From: Bacillota bacterium
Lineage (GTDB): Bacteria; Bacillota; Clostridia; Acetivibrionales; JAEXSP01
Reading direction: 5' to 3'
NCBI GenBank assembly: GCA_023453795.1
Contig: JAEXSP010000014.1
Span: 1-64,000, forward strand
Length of the DNA stretch: 64,000 bases
The notes beneath the pieces were generated by a model. That model saw only the letters and a program-made list of their open reading frames with translations. It was not told the origin of the DNA and made no database searches. This document shows, piece after piece, positions 1-7,898 of the stretch. Positions within the stretch are counted from its first letter, which is position 1. Each line of letters begins with the position of its first letter. A program made the position numbers and the translations under genes.

Positions 1-1136
1 CAGCCATTAGAACAGCTATTGCAAAACCAACTGGTGATATAATGGAAAGCGATCTGGCTAATATAACCATGCTGGACATAAAAAGCAAGGGTATAGTTTC
101 TCTCGAAGGACTTCAGTTTGCCAAAAAACTCAGGACTTTGTATTTGACAGATAATAAGATTGAGGATATTTCCCAATTGAAATATCTTACTGATTTAAGA
201 GATCTTTATTTGAATTTCAACAAAATAAAGAACATATCGCCATTATCAAGCCTTACCAATCTGACATCTATATCAATAGACGATAACTCAGTAACAGACC
301 TTAGTCCGTTGAGTAACTTAACAAATTTGACTTATCTAGATGTATCCCGTAACAAGATAAGTGATATAAGTTCTCTTCAAAAGCTTAAAAATTTAGGGAG
401 CTTAACGTTAAATGATTGCGGTATATCCGATATAAGCGTTGTCGCAGGATTTACAAAGCTGACAAGCTTCAGCATTGACAATAATTACGTCTCAGATATT
501 TCACCCTTACACGGTCTTACCTGCTTAACTGATTTATGCTTGTCAAACAACTTGATAGAAGACTTTACATCATTAACTAACCTTGCTAATCTGACAAGGA
601 TTAACCTGAGTGGTAATAATATAAGGGATTATTCAAATTATAATTTGTTTAGCGACAATATCAAGATAGATTTCTGGGGACTGGAACAGACTAAATCCGA
701 AGTTGCCGCAATCATGGGCAAAGCAGATGAAATCATTGCAAGTGTTACAACACCAGACATGACACAAATCCAGAAGGAAAAAGCCCTGCATGATTATATT
801 TGTAACAATACCGTCTATACATTGGGTATCAATAAGGGCGCATACGGTATTTTGATTTTAGGTAAGGGATCTTGTGCAGCCTATGCTGATACCATGAATC
901 TTCTATTGAACAGGATCGGAATATACTGCATTAAAATACGCGGATATGCCGGCTCTGAAGCACATGCATGGAATATTGTCATGATAGACGGCAAGTACTA
1001 CCAGTTGGATGTAACATGGGATACTTGTTACACGAATGATAATGGTACTCTTTGCACTACATATTTCAATGTCAACGATGAATTCATGCTTACAGAACGT
1101 ACATGGGATAGAAGTAAGTATCCTGCCTGCAATTAG
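1..1136 (+). CDS. Leucine-rich-repeat protein with C-terminal transglutaminase-like domain (5' end outside window)
   Basis: The frame is open from base 3, before the first ATG at 42, and reads as the conserved cap (AIRTAIAKPTGDI) that precedes internalin-like repeats, so the start lies outside the window. About eight 22-residue repeats with the pattern L-x-x-L-x-x-L-x-L-x-x-N-x-I-x-D-I-S fill the first two thirds. The last 130 residues form a transglutaminase/cysteine-protease-like fold: Cys in GKGSCAAYADTM, His in SEAHAWNIV and Asp in YQLDVTWD are the expected catalytic triad. Such LRR-transglutaminase proteins in clostridia are usually exported and are thought to act on surface proteins or peptides. 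The signal peptide cannot be seen. A strong terminator follows the stop directly. Confidence 0.85.
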   Translation, partial: AIRTAIAKPTGDIMESDLANITMLDIKSKGIVSLEGLQFAKKLRTLYLTDNKIEDISQLKYLTDLRDLYLNFNKIKNISPLSSLTNLTSISIDDNSVTDLSPLSNLTNLTYLDVSRNKISDISSLQKLKNLGSLTLNDCGISDISVVAGFTKLTSFSIDNNYVSDISPLHGLTCLTDLCLSNNLIEDFTSLTNLANLTRINLSGNNIRDYSNYNLFSDNIKIDFWGLEQTKSEVAAIMGKADEIIASVTTPDMTQIQKEKALHDYICNNTVYTLGINKGAYGILILGKGSCAAYADTMNLLLNRIGIYCIKIRGYAGSEAHAWNIVMIDGKYYQLDVTWDTCYTNDNGTLCTTYFNVNDEFMLTERTWDRSKYPACN

Positions 1137-1150
1137 TATATAGGTCATTT

Positions 1151-1189
1151 AAAGGGACGAAATTTTGTTTTCGTCCCTTTATTATTTTT
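1151..1189 (+). terminator. Rho-independent terminator of the LRR gene
   Basis: Perfect 12-bp stem (1151-1162 with 1169-1180, core GGGACGAAA/TTTCGTCCC), 6-nt loop, then ATTATTTTT. It sits 14 bases after the stop codon. Confidence 0.9.
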
Positions 1190-1315
1190 ACAACTTTTAC
1201 GACCTTGAATTGGGTCCGCTGCTTGCGGCCTTTCACTAGATGCATTGTTATGTAAAGAAACGCCCTCGAGTTGACGGCAGGCCTTGAATCCTTTGTCCAA
1301 AAAAGCATTTTATAA
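1190..1315. other. Intergenic stretch without a gene
   Basis: Between the LRR terminator and the end of the SUKH-like gene. The short minus-strand frame here overlaps the terminator and has no ribosome binding site or recognisable motif. I see nothing functional. Confidence 0.5.
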
Positions 1316-1948
1316 CTAATAAGCTTCAAGTTCTAATCTATCAATAAATTCTTTCATTTCATCAAAATGTTGTTTGCTAGAAGAAGCGTAGAGCATATCG
1401 TAATCACTGTTCTTAATCATACAAATTACTTCGTCATCATATTTTTTATAATATGAAATTTTCATCCAAAGGTTTAATTCATAATCGATCTTCTTATATC
1501 GATTTCTAATGATCTGAGCCTGCTGCTCGCTAATCATATATATACCTTCACTAAAATATTCAAGACCCCAGCTTGCCGCCTGAAAAAAAGCCATAGCATA
1601 TAAAAAGTCAAGTAAACTTTCACTTTCAAGTTCAAACTCATTTTCATCTGATGAGCAATATACAGGTGGATTATCTTTATTCAAATCACTCTTTTTTATA
1701 GCCCATTGAACAGTATACTGATTTTCCTTGTAAAATATAAGATATTCTTTTGTATCAATTAATTCACCTGGACGGCATAAAATATTCTGCGTTTGATTTA
1801 TCTGCCTGTAATTACCGAGTTGTCTGTAATATTCTTGCAATATAAAAGGTAAATTTCCATGTTTTTTACAAGCTTGACTTATATCATTTTCTGAAAAGCC
1901 ATTATTCTTTTCTATATTAAATAGTTTTCTGATAACTTCAAATTCCAC
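1316..1948 (-). CDS. SUKH (SMI1/KNR4)-type immunity-like protein
   Basis: A 210-residue cytoplasmic protein with no signal peptide or membrane segment. The pattern LPFILQEYYRQLGN, then an acidic middle (SSDENEFELESESLLDFLYAMAFFQA), resembles SUKH/SMI1-KNR4 immunity proteins, which bind and neutralise polymorphic or contact-dependent toxins. The start at 1948 has a clear Shine-Dalgarno site (AAAGGAAG, 8 nt upstream). No toxin gene lies next to it, so it may be an orphan immunity gene or have another role. Family assignment is from pattern only. Confidence 0.55.
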   Translation of the reverse strand: MEFEVIRKLFNIEKNNGFSENDISQACKKHGNLPFILQEYYRQLGNYRQINQTQNILCRPGELIDTKEYLIFYKENQYTVQWAIKKSDLNKDNPPVYCSSDENEFELESESLLDFLYAMAFFQAASWGLEYFSEGIYMISEQQAQIIRNRYKKIDYELNLWMKISYYKKYDDEVICMIKNSDYDMLYASSSKQHFDEMKEFIDRLELEAY

Positions 1949-2026
1949 GTGCTTCTTCCTTTCATATTATTGTTGCTCCACTCCTAGGCTTGACCACTCA
2001 CTTCCTAACGTACAGAATAAAATTTT

Positions 2027-2710
2027 TTATTCCCTTGCCCCGACATCTTCTAGTTTCTTTAATTTCTGCCTCCCAATATTACGGGTCACAATTTTTCTAT
2101 TTCCTTTTTTATCAATGGTAGTGATAATTTGATCACCAGTTATACAATTTGTGTCAATCGTTTCCGACTCTCCGGTATGAATATTTTCTGATAATTCAGT
2201 TTCACCAATCAAATACCATCCGTTATTTTGAAATCTGTATCTACTTGTAAACCCCCATCTCCAAGCACTTCCGCCATATGAGGATACTACAATTGAACCC
2301 CGGCTAAACTTGATACCATCAAAAGGATCTCCAAATACTCCACCTTCATCTGATCTCATTACTATTTTTGATGATTGAATAGATAGTTTGTAAGAACCAT
2401 TTTTCTGCTTAAAAACTATGAATAGTATCCTTGGTTGTCCGAACCACTCTTCGTCATTATTTGAATTATGCTTAACGGTATATTCTATTACAACAGCTAT
2501 ATCAATTAATTTGTCTTTATTCAAATCTCCTTCTGCTTTACAGATTACTTTCCAGTCTTTTGGAATAAAATCGTTCAAGCTCTTTCCAGAAGTTTTGATT
2601 CTTATATTTTCTGGCTTGTCCATTTTGTCATCGGCGAAAACAGCATTGCTATTGTTAAAAACTATAAGAAATAATAATAATGCCATACTTACAATTCTTT
2701 TACCGAACAT
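2027..2710 (-). CDS. Secreted protein of unknown function, paralogue of the gene at 12258-12941
   Basis: 227 residues with a signal peptide (about residues 1-26, ending NAVFA-DD). The mature part has an EF-hand-like loop (GDLNKDKLIDIAVV), a hydrophobic strand (RILFIVFKQKNGSYKLSI), then EGGVFGDPFDGI and RYRFQNNGWYLIGETE. The same order of motifs, at the same length, occurs in the protein at 12258-12941, so the two are paralogues about 10 kb apart. The Asp-rich loop followed by beta strands suggests an FG-GAP/VCBS-like single unit that could bind calcium. Function is not known. The start has a good SD (AAGGGAG). Confidence 0.7.
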   Translation of the reverse strand: MFGKRIVSMALLLFLIVFNNSNAVFADDKMDKPENIRIKTSGKSLNDFIPKDWKVICKAEGDLNKDKLIDIAVVIEYTVKHNSNNDEEWFGQPRILFIVFKQKNGSYKLSIQSSKIVMRSDEGGVFGDPFDGIKFSRGSIVVSSYGGSAWRWGFTSRYRFQNNGWYLIGETELSENIHTGESETIDTNCITGDQIITTIDKKGNRKIVTRNIGRQKLKKLEDVGARE

Positions 2711-2865
2711 AATTTTTCTCCCTTACATGTAAAAGCCTAAATTTTATTTATAAATTTAAAGTTGAGAAGTCCTAAAAATCTGGGTTTTCCTTATATACAA
2801 TTCACTAATAGCTAATTTATGTATAAATTTTATTATTTGTAAATCCCACCGTCAAGTGGAACCCA

Positions 2866-2906
2866 TAAAAAAGGCCGAATCTGGTATTTTACCGGACTCA
2901 GCCCTT
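2866..2906 (-). terminator. Terminator of the DUF2161 gene
   Basis: On the minus strand the stem GGCTGAGTCCGGTA / TACCAGATTCGGCC (G-U pairs allowed) with an AAA loop is followed by TTTTTT. It begins right after the stop at 2910. Confidence 0.85.
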
Positions 2907-2909
2907 ATA

Positions 2910-3641
2910 TTAATCCAATTTTTTGTCTTCCAATCCCTTTAAATAATACTCATAAAGCTCCTGACATTCCTGCAAACACTTTTTCCCTTCAGGATGAAGG
3001 TTATATAACCCGGGCCCTGTCTTTTCAAACCAGCCATAAAAATTCTTTGAAAGTATGGAATAGGTTTTCGGCCCTGTTCCGAGCTTCCTTAATTGTTTTG
3101 GCGATAATGGCCCGAACCTTTCAAAACAGCAAGCAATTTGAACAGCATTTTCCTTATAGGCGGTCATTAGTTTTGTCTTATTACTCCCGCCTGTATTATA
3201 ATCATTATGCCTCCCGGCAATTTCACGAATGATGGTATGCCTTTTCTTTTTATTTTTAGTCAATTTTAAAGTATCGGGATGAAATATGATTTCTGCAGCA
3301 GCAGCATCACCTTTAAAATTGACGACAATCAACCCAAGTTCAAGTCGTTTCAGTAAATGGCACATCTCATTCCAGCCTTTTGAAAATGCTCCCCCTTTGG
3401 GCCTAGGTATTGCAACATATACCGAGTCTGCCGCTTTTTGACGCTGAGTAGCCTGAATCAGGAGAGTGGCATTAAAGCTTGTTTTCATTTCAATAACGAC
3501 AAGCTCTTCACCCTTTACCGCCGCTATGTCGCAATCCTTAACCTCACTCCTGACAGTATATCCCTGCTCAGTAAGGTAATCATAGATCGGCCTATAGAGG
3601 TCGGTTTCTTTTATTTTCTTGGCAGGTTGCTTTTTAACCAT
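2910..3641 (-). CDS. DUF2161 family protein, PD-(D/E)XK nuclease-like
   Basis: 243 residues, cytoplasmic. Residues 15-60 contain the PDDEXK-like core: a basic-acidic strand EVKDCDIAAVKGEELVVIEMK gives the Asp and the E-x-K, as in DUF2161/COG5482 putative phosphodiesterases. The C-terminal half (IREIAGRHNDYNTGG, then a winged-helix-like SPKQLRKLGTGPKTYSILSKNFYGWFEKTGPGLY) is typical of the family. Substrate is unknown; a role in nucleic acid repair or turnover is a guess from the fold. Monocistronic, with its own terminator. The start at 3641 has a GGGGTTAT SD. Confidence 0.75.
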   Translation of the reverse strand: MVKKQPAKKIKETDLYRPIYDYLTEQGYTVRSEVKDCDIAAVKGEELVVIEMKTSFNATLLIQATQRQKAADSVYVAIPRPKGGAFSKGWNEMCHLLKRLELGLIVVNFKGDAAAAEIIFHPDTLKLTKNKKKRHTIIREIAGRHNDYNTGGSNKTKLMTAYKENAVQIACCFERFGPLSPKQLRKLGTGPKTYSILSKNFYGWFEKTGPGLYNLHPEGKKCLQECQELYEYYLKGLEDKKLD

Positions 3642-3798
3642 AAATAACCCCGTTACATTTTTTTTATTTCTTTCCGCTTTTCACCGCCGAAAGTCGGATT
3701 TCTCGTTGAAAAGGTAAAAACAGTTTTAATTCTATAGCTTTTCTCTACAGTGTCTAAAGCCTGTTTATTAGTGTCTCTGAAGGCCGCTATTAAGTGTT

Positions 3799-3954
3799 TG
3801 AAAAGACTTCGTCGTACTTTCAGATTATAATTGCAACGACTCTGTAAAATAAACACGATGTTTATTTTAGGAGCAACTGCGCCATGGATGGTGCATTTGC
3901 TCCGACAGACAAAGGCAGCAATTAGAATCTGCTTAAAGTACAGAAGTCTTTTCA
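3799..3954. repeat. MITE-like or structured-RNA element: nested palindrome with 12-bp terminal inverted repeats
   Basis: Ends are perfect inverted repeats TGAAAAGACTTC (3799-3810) and GAAGTCTTTTCA (3943-3954). Inside the ends, GTACTTTCAG-ATTATAATTGC matches imperfectly the reverse complement of GCAATTAGAATCTGCTTAAAGTAC. The centre holds two adjacent hairpins: 3845-3869 (perfect 11-bp arms TAAAATAAACA, CGA loop) and 3870-3903 (GGAGCAA / TTGCTCC outside, TGCGCCAT / ATGGTGCA inside). I see no transposase and no clear target duplication. Confidence 0.7.
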
Positions 3955-4000
3955 TTGTGCCCTAGCCAGACCCCACGTCGTATGAGTGGCGATTTTTCGT

Positions 4001-4026
4001 TACCTTTTCATCGCTGAAAAGGTAAA
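4001..4026. repeat. Perfect inverted repeat (hairpin)
   Basis: TTACCTTTTCA / TGAAAAGGTAA, 11-bp perfect arms with a TCGC loop. No T-tract follows on either strand, so it is not a standard terminator. It lies downstream of the aldo/keto reductase gene. Confidence 0.75.
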
Positions 4027-4108
4027 TGGCAGTAATGTTATTGCATATATTGGGGTCAGTGTGTTTTTGACTTTTTTCAGTGCGTTCAGTGGTGAATATA
4101 TTAATTTT

Positions 4109-5236
4109 TTATCGCTTCAACGCCTGATGGCTTTCCTTCAGCTGCTCAATTATCGGAAGCTTCTGAGGGCACTTTTTCTCACATACACCGCATTCAATAC
4201 ATGCATCTGCTCTCTTGCCCGGTACCCACTCGCTTGTACCTATCTCGGCATAGCCGTTCTTAGAGTGCTCTTCTATTCCGTATATCTTATAGTTATTCAT
4301 CAATTTGAAGATTTGAGGTATATTAACTCCCGATGGACAAGGCATGCAGTATGCGCAGCCTGTACAGTAAAGCTGGGCCAACTTTGCATTTTCCTCCATC
4401 ATCTCATTTATAGCCTTTAGCTCTTTATCGCTTAAGGAATCTGAGTTTGATGCTGTTGCAGTATTTTCCTCAACCATTTGAAGATTTTCCATCCCCGAAA
4501 GTGCACAGTCAATATTCTTGTTTGCCAGTACAAACCTTAGTGCAAGTTCCGCATTGCTTTTTACTGTAATACCAAGCTTAGCAGCCAGATCCTTAGGCAT
4601 CCCTGACACTCTTCCCCCGCCCAGCGGACCCATAACCGCCACGCCAAGTCCTTTCGCTTTTGCATATGCTATGGCTTCCTCATTACTCCTGTCAACAGCA
4701 TTGTACTGGCAGAGAACTGATTCAAACAAACCTGTGTCAATCAGCTTAATCATACTTTCAGGTTTATCATGGAAAGAGAAGGAAATGTGCTTTATAATGC
4801 CTTGTTCCTTAGCTTTCTGAGCTTCGCTCAGCCAATTTGTATTTTTGTCTGTTTCAAAAAAATTATCATAACCGATTCCATGGAAATGGTAGAAATCTAT
4901 ATAATCAATATCCAGCCTTTTCAACTGTTCTTCAAGGATTCTTGTATAGTCGCCCGGTTTCTTCAGCAAATGTCCCGGACTCTTTGTTGATACATACACT
5001 TTGTCTCTTATTCCCTTCAGGGCTTTTCCTAATGCACCTTCACTCTGTCCATTGTTATAAAAATATGCCGAGTCGAAATAATTGACACCTTGTTCATAGG
5101 CTTTACGAAGAATATCTACGGTTTTATCGGTATCAACTGCATCCTTACCGTTTATATTTATCATAGGCAGCCTCATGCAGCCAAAACCCAATGCCGAGAT
5201 TTTAATTCCTGTTTTCCCGAAATCTCTATACCTCAT
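4109..5236 (-). CDS. Aldo/keto reductase with C-terminal 4Fe-4S ferredoxin-like domain
   Basis: 375 residues. The first 270 form an AKR barrel (GFGCMRLPM near the N-terminus, Asp-Ser-Ala-Tyr-Phe-Tyr at about residue 55 holding the catalytic Tyr, and YHFHG). The C-terminal 100 residues add cysteine clusters C-TGC-AYC-MPC and C-IEC-GVC-EKKC, as in the common anaerobe 'aldo/keto reductase, 4Fe-4S containing' family. It probably reduces an unknown carbonyl substrate with electrons passing through the clusters. The start at 5236 has an AAGGAG SD. It is a single gene with an extended -10 promoter. Confidence 0.9.
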   Translation of the reverse strand: MRYRDFGKTGIKISALGFGCMRLPMININGKDAVDTDKTVDILRKAYEQGVNYFDSAYFYNNGQSEGALGKALKGIRDKVYVSTKSPGHLLKKPGDYTRILEEQLKRLDIDYIDFYHFHGIGYDNFFETDKNTNWLSEAQKAKEQGIIKHISFSFHDKPESMIKLIDTGLFESVLCQYNAVDRSNEEAIAYAKAKGLGVAVMGPLGGGRVSGMPKDLAAKLGITVKSNAELALRFVLANKNIDCALSGMENLQMVEENTATASNSDSLSDKELKAINEMMEENAKLAQLYCTGCAYCMPCPSGVNIPQIFKLMNNYKIYGIEEHSKNGYAEIGTSEWVPGKRADACIECGVCEKKCPQKLPIIEQLKESHQALKR

Positions 5237-5272
5237 AGTTATTCTCCTTATTATTTTGTAAACTTATTGTTC

Positions 5273-5281
5273 ATTATACCA
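5273..5281 (-). promoter_or_regulatory. Extended -10 promoter of the aldo/keto reductase gene
   Basis: TGG-TATAAT on the minus strand, 36 bases before the start codon. The -35 region is AT-rich but poor. Confidence 0.55.
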
Positions 5282-5313
5282 GAATTAAATCTCTATAAAA
5301 ATAAGCTTTGTTG

Positions 5314-5982
5314 TTATTTTTTCGGCGACACGCCTGCAAGCATGTTCGTTTTTTTTATTCCATCTGTCAGGAGATATATCATATAAGACAGCAAAAGAAT
5401 AAGCATTAGCCTTATTCTTGTCAATAGAAGAAAGTCATACAAGCCATGAAGTATTAACGGAATTAGTAAACTGTATAAAAGGTATAGCCTGCGCTTGCGC
5501 TTTCTAACAGTAAATCTTGCAAGCCCAAGATAATATCCCATTGTAACTGCGTACAAGGCATGTCCCGGTATCGCTGACAGTGCACGCATAAAACCAATGG
5601 CTGTGCCGTATGAAAAAATATATAGAAGATTTTCTACTGTTGCAAAGCCAAGAGAAACGAAAATGCTGTACACAATTCCGTCAAATAATTGGTTGAAATG
5701 ACTGTTACCCCAAATGCACCACCTGAGGATCAGATATTTTAAGCTTTCTTCTACCAATGCTGCACCAATAAACGCATAATATAAAGCATTCCACATCCCG
5801 GACTTTTCATGTCCATTCAGCCCCAACAACGACTCAATTAATGCAGCGGGGACTATTGCTCCGCCTCCAAGTGCGAACATAATTGCAAGCAGTTTTCCAG
5901 GCTCCTTCTCGTATCTGTCCCTGTAATAAAAATATATCAGAATAGCCGCTGATGGCGCTATTCCCAATACCAATAGGTACAA
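5314..5982 (-). CDS. prsW: PrsW family intramembrane metalloprotease
   Basis: 222 residues, about seven hydrophobic segments. It has the family landmarks: the Glu-Glu pair in GAALVEESLKYL, H-F-N-Q-L-F-D-G-I-V-Y, an Asn-containing helix ATVENLLYIF, and the His of IPGHALYAVTMGYYLG. In Bacillus subtilis PrsW makes the site-1 cut of the anti-sigma factor RsiW; no sigma/anti-sigma pair is present here, so the substrate is open. The start is TTG at 5982, chosen because AAGGAG lies 7 nt upstream and no ATG is near. It follows ygjP by 16 bases and is probably co-transcribed with it. Confidence 0.85.
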   Translation of the reverse strand: MYLLVLGIAPSAAILIYFYYRDRYEKEPGKLLAIMFALGGGAIVPAALIESLLGLNGHEKSGMWNALYYAFIGAALVEESLKYLILRWCIWGNSHFNQLFDGIVYSIFVSLGFATVENLLYIFSYGTAIGFMRALSAIPGHALYAVTMGYYLGLARFTVRKRKRRLYLLYSLLIPLILHGLYDFLLLTRIRLMLILLLSYMIYLLTDGIKKTNMLAGVSPKK

Positions 5983-5998
5983 GTCGTTTCTCCTTAAA

Positions 5999-6706
5999 TC
6001 AGAACTTAAGATTAAGATTGTTTTGTTTCAACCATTTTCTTCTTGACCCATAGTCAGGCAGAACAGACTCCACAGTTGCCCAGAATTCCTTTGAGTGATT
6101 CATATGCCGAAGGTGAGCAAGCTCATGGACAATCACATAATCTATTATTCCCATCGGAGCTAATATAAGTCTCCAGTTAAGGTTTATGTTTCCCTTGCTG
6201 CTGCAGCTTCCCCATCTCGTTTTTTGTTCTTTAATGAATATCTTCTGCGGCTTGACTCCAAGTTCATCGGCAAATCTCTCTATGCGTCCCGTAAATACTT
6301 CCTTGGCTCTTTCCTTATACCACGTTTTAATATTATCTCTTATCCTATCCTGGTCCTGTGCCGGATCAGCACCTTTTATGAAGCATATTTCTATAAGGGA
6401 GCCATTTAGCTGTGTCTTTCCCTTTTTAGGTGCAATCCTGATTAGGTACTTTTCACCAAGATATGAAAGCACCTCTCCCGTTTCAAACACCTTCGGCTTA
6501 TTTTCGGCTGCTTCCTTTTCAAGCAGGCTCAATCTTGACATAATCCAGCCTGCTTTTTTATCAATCAGCTCTTTTATTTGTTTCAGTGTTACCCAATTGG
6601 GTGCCGTTACTATTACTCCTTGCTCATGTGAGACTGAAATACCTACAGTTTTCCTTTTTCGTCTAGCGATCTTGTATTCGAACGTCTTATTTTCTTTACC
6701 AAGCAT
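5999..6706 (-). CDS. YgjP/DUF45 family zinc metallopeptidase-like protein
   Basis: 235 residues, cytoplasmic. The zinc motif is V-H-E-L-A-H-L-R-H-x-N-H-S-K-E-F-W, giving HExxH plus a downstream His, preceded by the family signature KTRWGSCSSKGNINLNWRL. YgjP relatives are annotated as M48-like peptidases; an E. coli member has been reported as a UTP pyrophosphatase. The true activity here is not known. An AGAGGA SD precedes the ATG and an extended -10 promoter lies upstream. First gene of a ygjP-prsW pair. Confidence 0.85.
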   Translation of the reverse strand: MLGKENKTFEYKIARRKRKTVGISVSHEQGVIVTAPNWVTLKQIKELIDKKAGWIMSRLSLLEKEAAENKPKVFETGEVLSYLGEKYLIRIAPKKGKTQLNGSLIEICFIKGADPAQDQDRIRDNIKTWYKERAKEVFTGRIERFADELGVKPQKIFIKEQKTRWGSCSSKGNINLNWRLILAPMGIIDYVIVHELAHLRHMNHSKEFWATVESVLPDYGSRRKWLKQNNLNLKF

Positions 6707-6732
6707 AATTATCCTCTGAACTGTTTTTTAAA

Positions 6733-6741
6733 ATTATAACA
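6733..6741 (-). promoter_or_regulatory. Extended -10 promoter of ygjP-prsW
   Basis: TGT-TATAAT on the minus strand, 26 bases before the ygjP start. Confidence 0.5.
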
Positions 6742-6759
6742 CGTATAAGCAGCAGACAG

Positions 6760-6790
6760 CAAAAAGAAGAACTGGCGTGAAAGCCAGTTC
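6760..6790 (-). terminator. Terminator of the gal operon
   Basis: Perfect 8-bp stem GAACTGGC (6769-6776) with GCCAGTTC (6783-6790). Read on the minus strand it is followed by TTCTTTTT. It lies 81 bases after the galE stop. Confidence 0.8.
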
Positions 6791-6870
6791 AAAAAATTTA
6801 GTGGGGTATTTAAATGTTTAAAATCATTGTAAAACTATTTTATTAATAATTTATGTACTTTCTGTTAAGC

Positions 6871-7860
6871 TTATCTGTCGTTATATCCGTCGGGGTTGTT
6901 CTTATGCCATTTCCAGGCTGTATCAATTATAAATCTCAAGTCGTTGTACTTTGGAATCCAGTTCAACTCCTTCTTAATCCTGTCTGAGGATGCAACCAAT
7001 ACGGCAGGATCGCCAGGCCTTCTTTCCATTTTTACAGCCTTGATATTGACTCCGCTGACCTCTCGTGCCAGCTCAACAACTTCTTTAACGGAAAAGCCTT
7101 TTCCGTTTCCGAGGTTATATATGCTGCTCTCACCGCCGCTTCTCAGCTTCTTGAGAGCAAGGATATGTGCCTGAGCCAGATCGGTTACATGTATATAGTC
7201 TCTAACGCAGGTACCGTCGGGAGTTTTATAATCATCTCCGAAAATACCGACGGACTCCCTTTTTCCTAATGCAGCCTGCAGTACTATTGGTATGAGATGG
7301 CTTTCAGGACTGTGATCCTCGCCGATAGACCCGCTGACGTGGGCTCCTGCCGCATTAAAATATCTTAATGATACATATTTTATTCCATATGCATTGTCAG
7401 ACCATTTAAGCGCCTTTTCGATTGAAAGCTTGGTTTCTCCGTACGGATTTGTAGGAAATGTCCTGTCTGTCTCAAGAATAGGTACATTTTCAGGCTCTCC
7501 GTACGTTGCGGCCGTTGAAGAAAACACTACTCTATTTACTCCTGTCTCTTTCATCTTTGTAAGGAGCTTTAAGGCTGATACAACATTATTGTTATAATAC
7601 TTCAGAGGGTCGGATACACTTTCGCCCACCAGTGAATCTGCCGCGAAATGTATTACTGCTTCAATTTCGTTTTCTTCAAAAACCTTACTTAGAAATTCAT
7701 CGTCCCTAAGATCACCTACATATAATTTTCCTCCAAGAACAGCTTTTTTATGTCCTTTACGGAGATTATCCACAATTACGACTTCCTCTTCGGCCTCTAT
7801 AAGCTCGGCTACCGTGTGGCTCCCAATGTAGCCCGCTCCGCCTGTAACAAGAACGGCCAT
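6871..7860 (-). CDS. galE: UDP-glucose 4-epimerase
   Basis: Interconverts UDP-galactose and UDP-glucose, the last Leloir step. The N-terminus MAVLVTGGAGYIGSHT is the NAD-binding Rossmann motif (GxxGxxG). The catalytic Ser-Ser-Thr (VVFSSTAATYG, near 120) and Tyr-x-x-x-Lys (NPYGETKLSIEK, near 145) are present, and the length of 329 residues is normal. I place the start at the ATG at 7860 because AAAGGTGG lies 8 nt upstream; the GTG at 7872 falls inside that SD. Third gene of galT-galK-galE, 38 bases after galK. Confidence 0.95.
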   Translation of the reverse strand: MAVLVTGGAGYIGSHTVAELIEAEEEVVIVDNLRKGHKKAVLGGKLYVGDLRDDEFLSKVFEENEIEAVIHFAADSLVGESVSDPLKYYNNNVVSALKLLTKMKETGVNRVVFSSTAATYGEPENVPILETDRTFPTNPYGETKLSIEKALKWSDNAYGIKYVSLRYFNAAGAHVSGSIGEDHSPESHLIPIVLQAALGKRESVGIFGDDYKTPDGTCVRDYIHVTDLAQAHILALKKLRSGGESSIYNLGNGKGFSVKEVVELAREVSGVNIKAVKMERRPGDPAVLVASSDRIKKELNWIPKYNDLRFIIDTAWKWHKNNPDGYNDR

Positions 7861-7898
7861 TACAAATTCCACCTTTCAAAGCCTAGTATTTACGTCTA

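Larger units (their letters stand above)
3642..4108. other. 467-base non-coding stretch with stacked inverted repeats
   Basis: Holds no convincing gene. It contains the 156-bp nested palindrome at 3799-3954 and a separate perfect hairpin at 4001-4026, whose right arm (TGAAAAGGTAA) also occurs at 3707-3717 in direct orientation. The minus-strand frame across 3653-3955 is best explained by the palindrome and is not called. Confidence 0.7.

Noticed and set aside
3653..3955. 100-residue minus-strand frame
   Set aside because: Covers the nested palindrome at 3799-3954; its sequence is dictated by the inverted repeats and no ribosome binding site precedes it.
3986..4420. 144-residue plus-strand frame
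   Set aside because: More than half lies antisense to the ferredoxin-like end of the aldo/keto reductase; no SD and no motif.
6186..6719. 177-residue plus-strand frame
   Set aside because: Antisense to the YgjP-like gene with its HExxH motif; hydrophobic translation arises from the complementary strand.
7861..7872. Longer galE start at GTG 7872
   Set aside because: The GTG is part of the AAAGGTGG ribosome binding site of the ATG at 7860.
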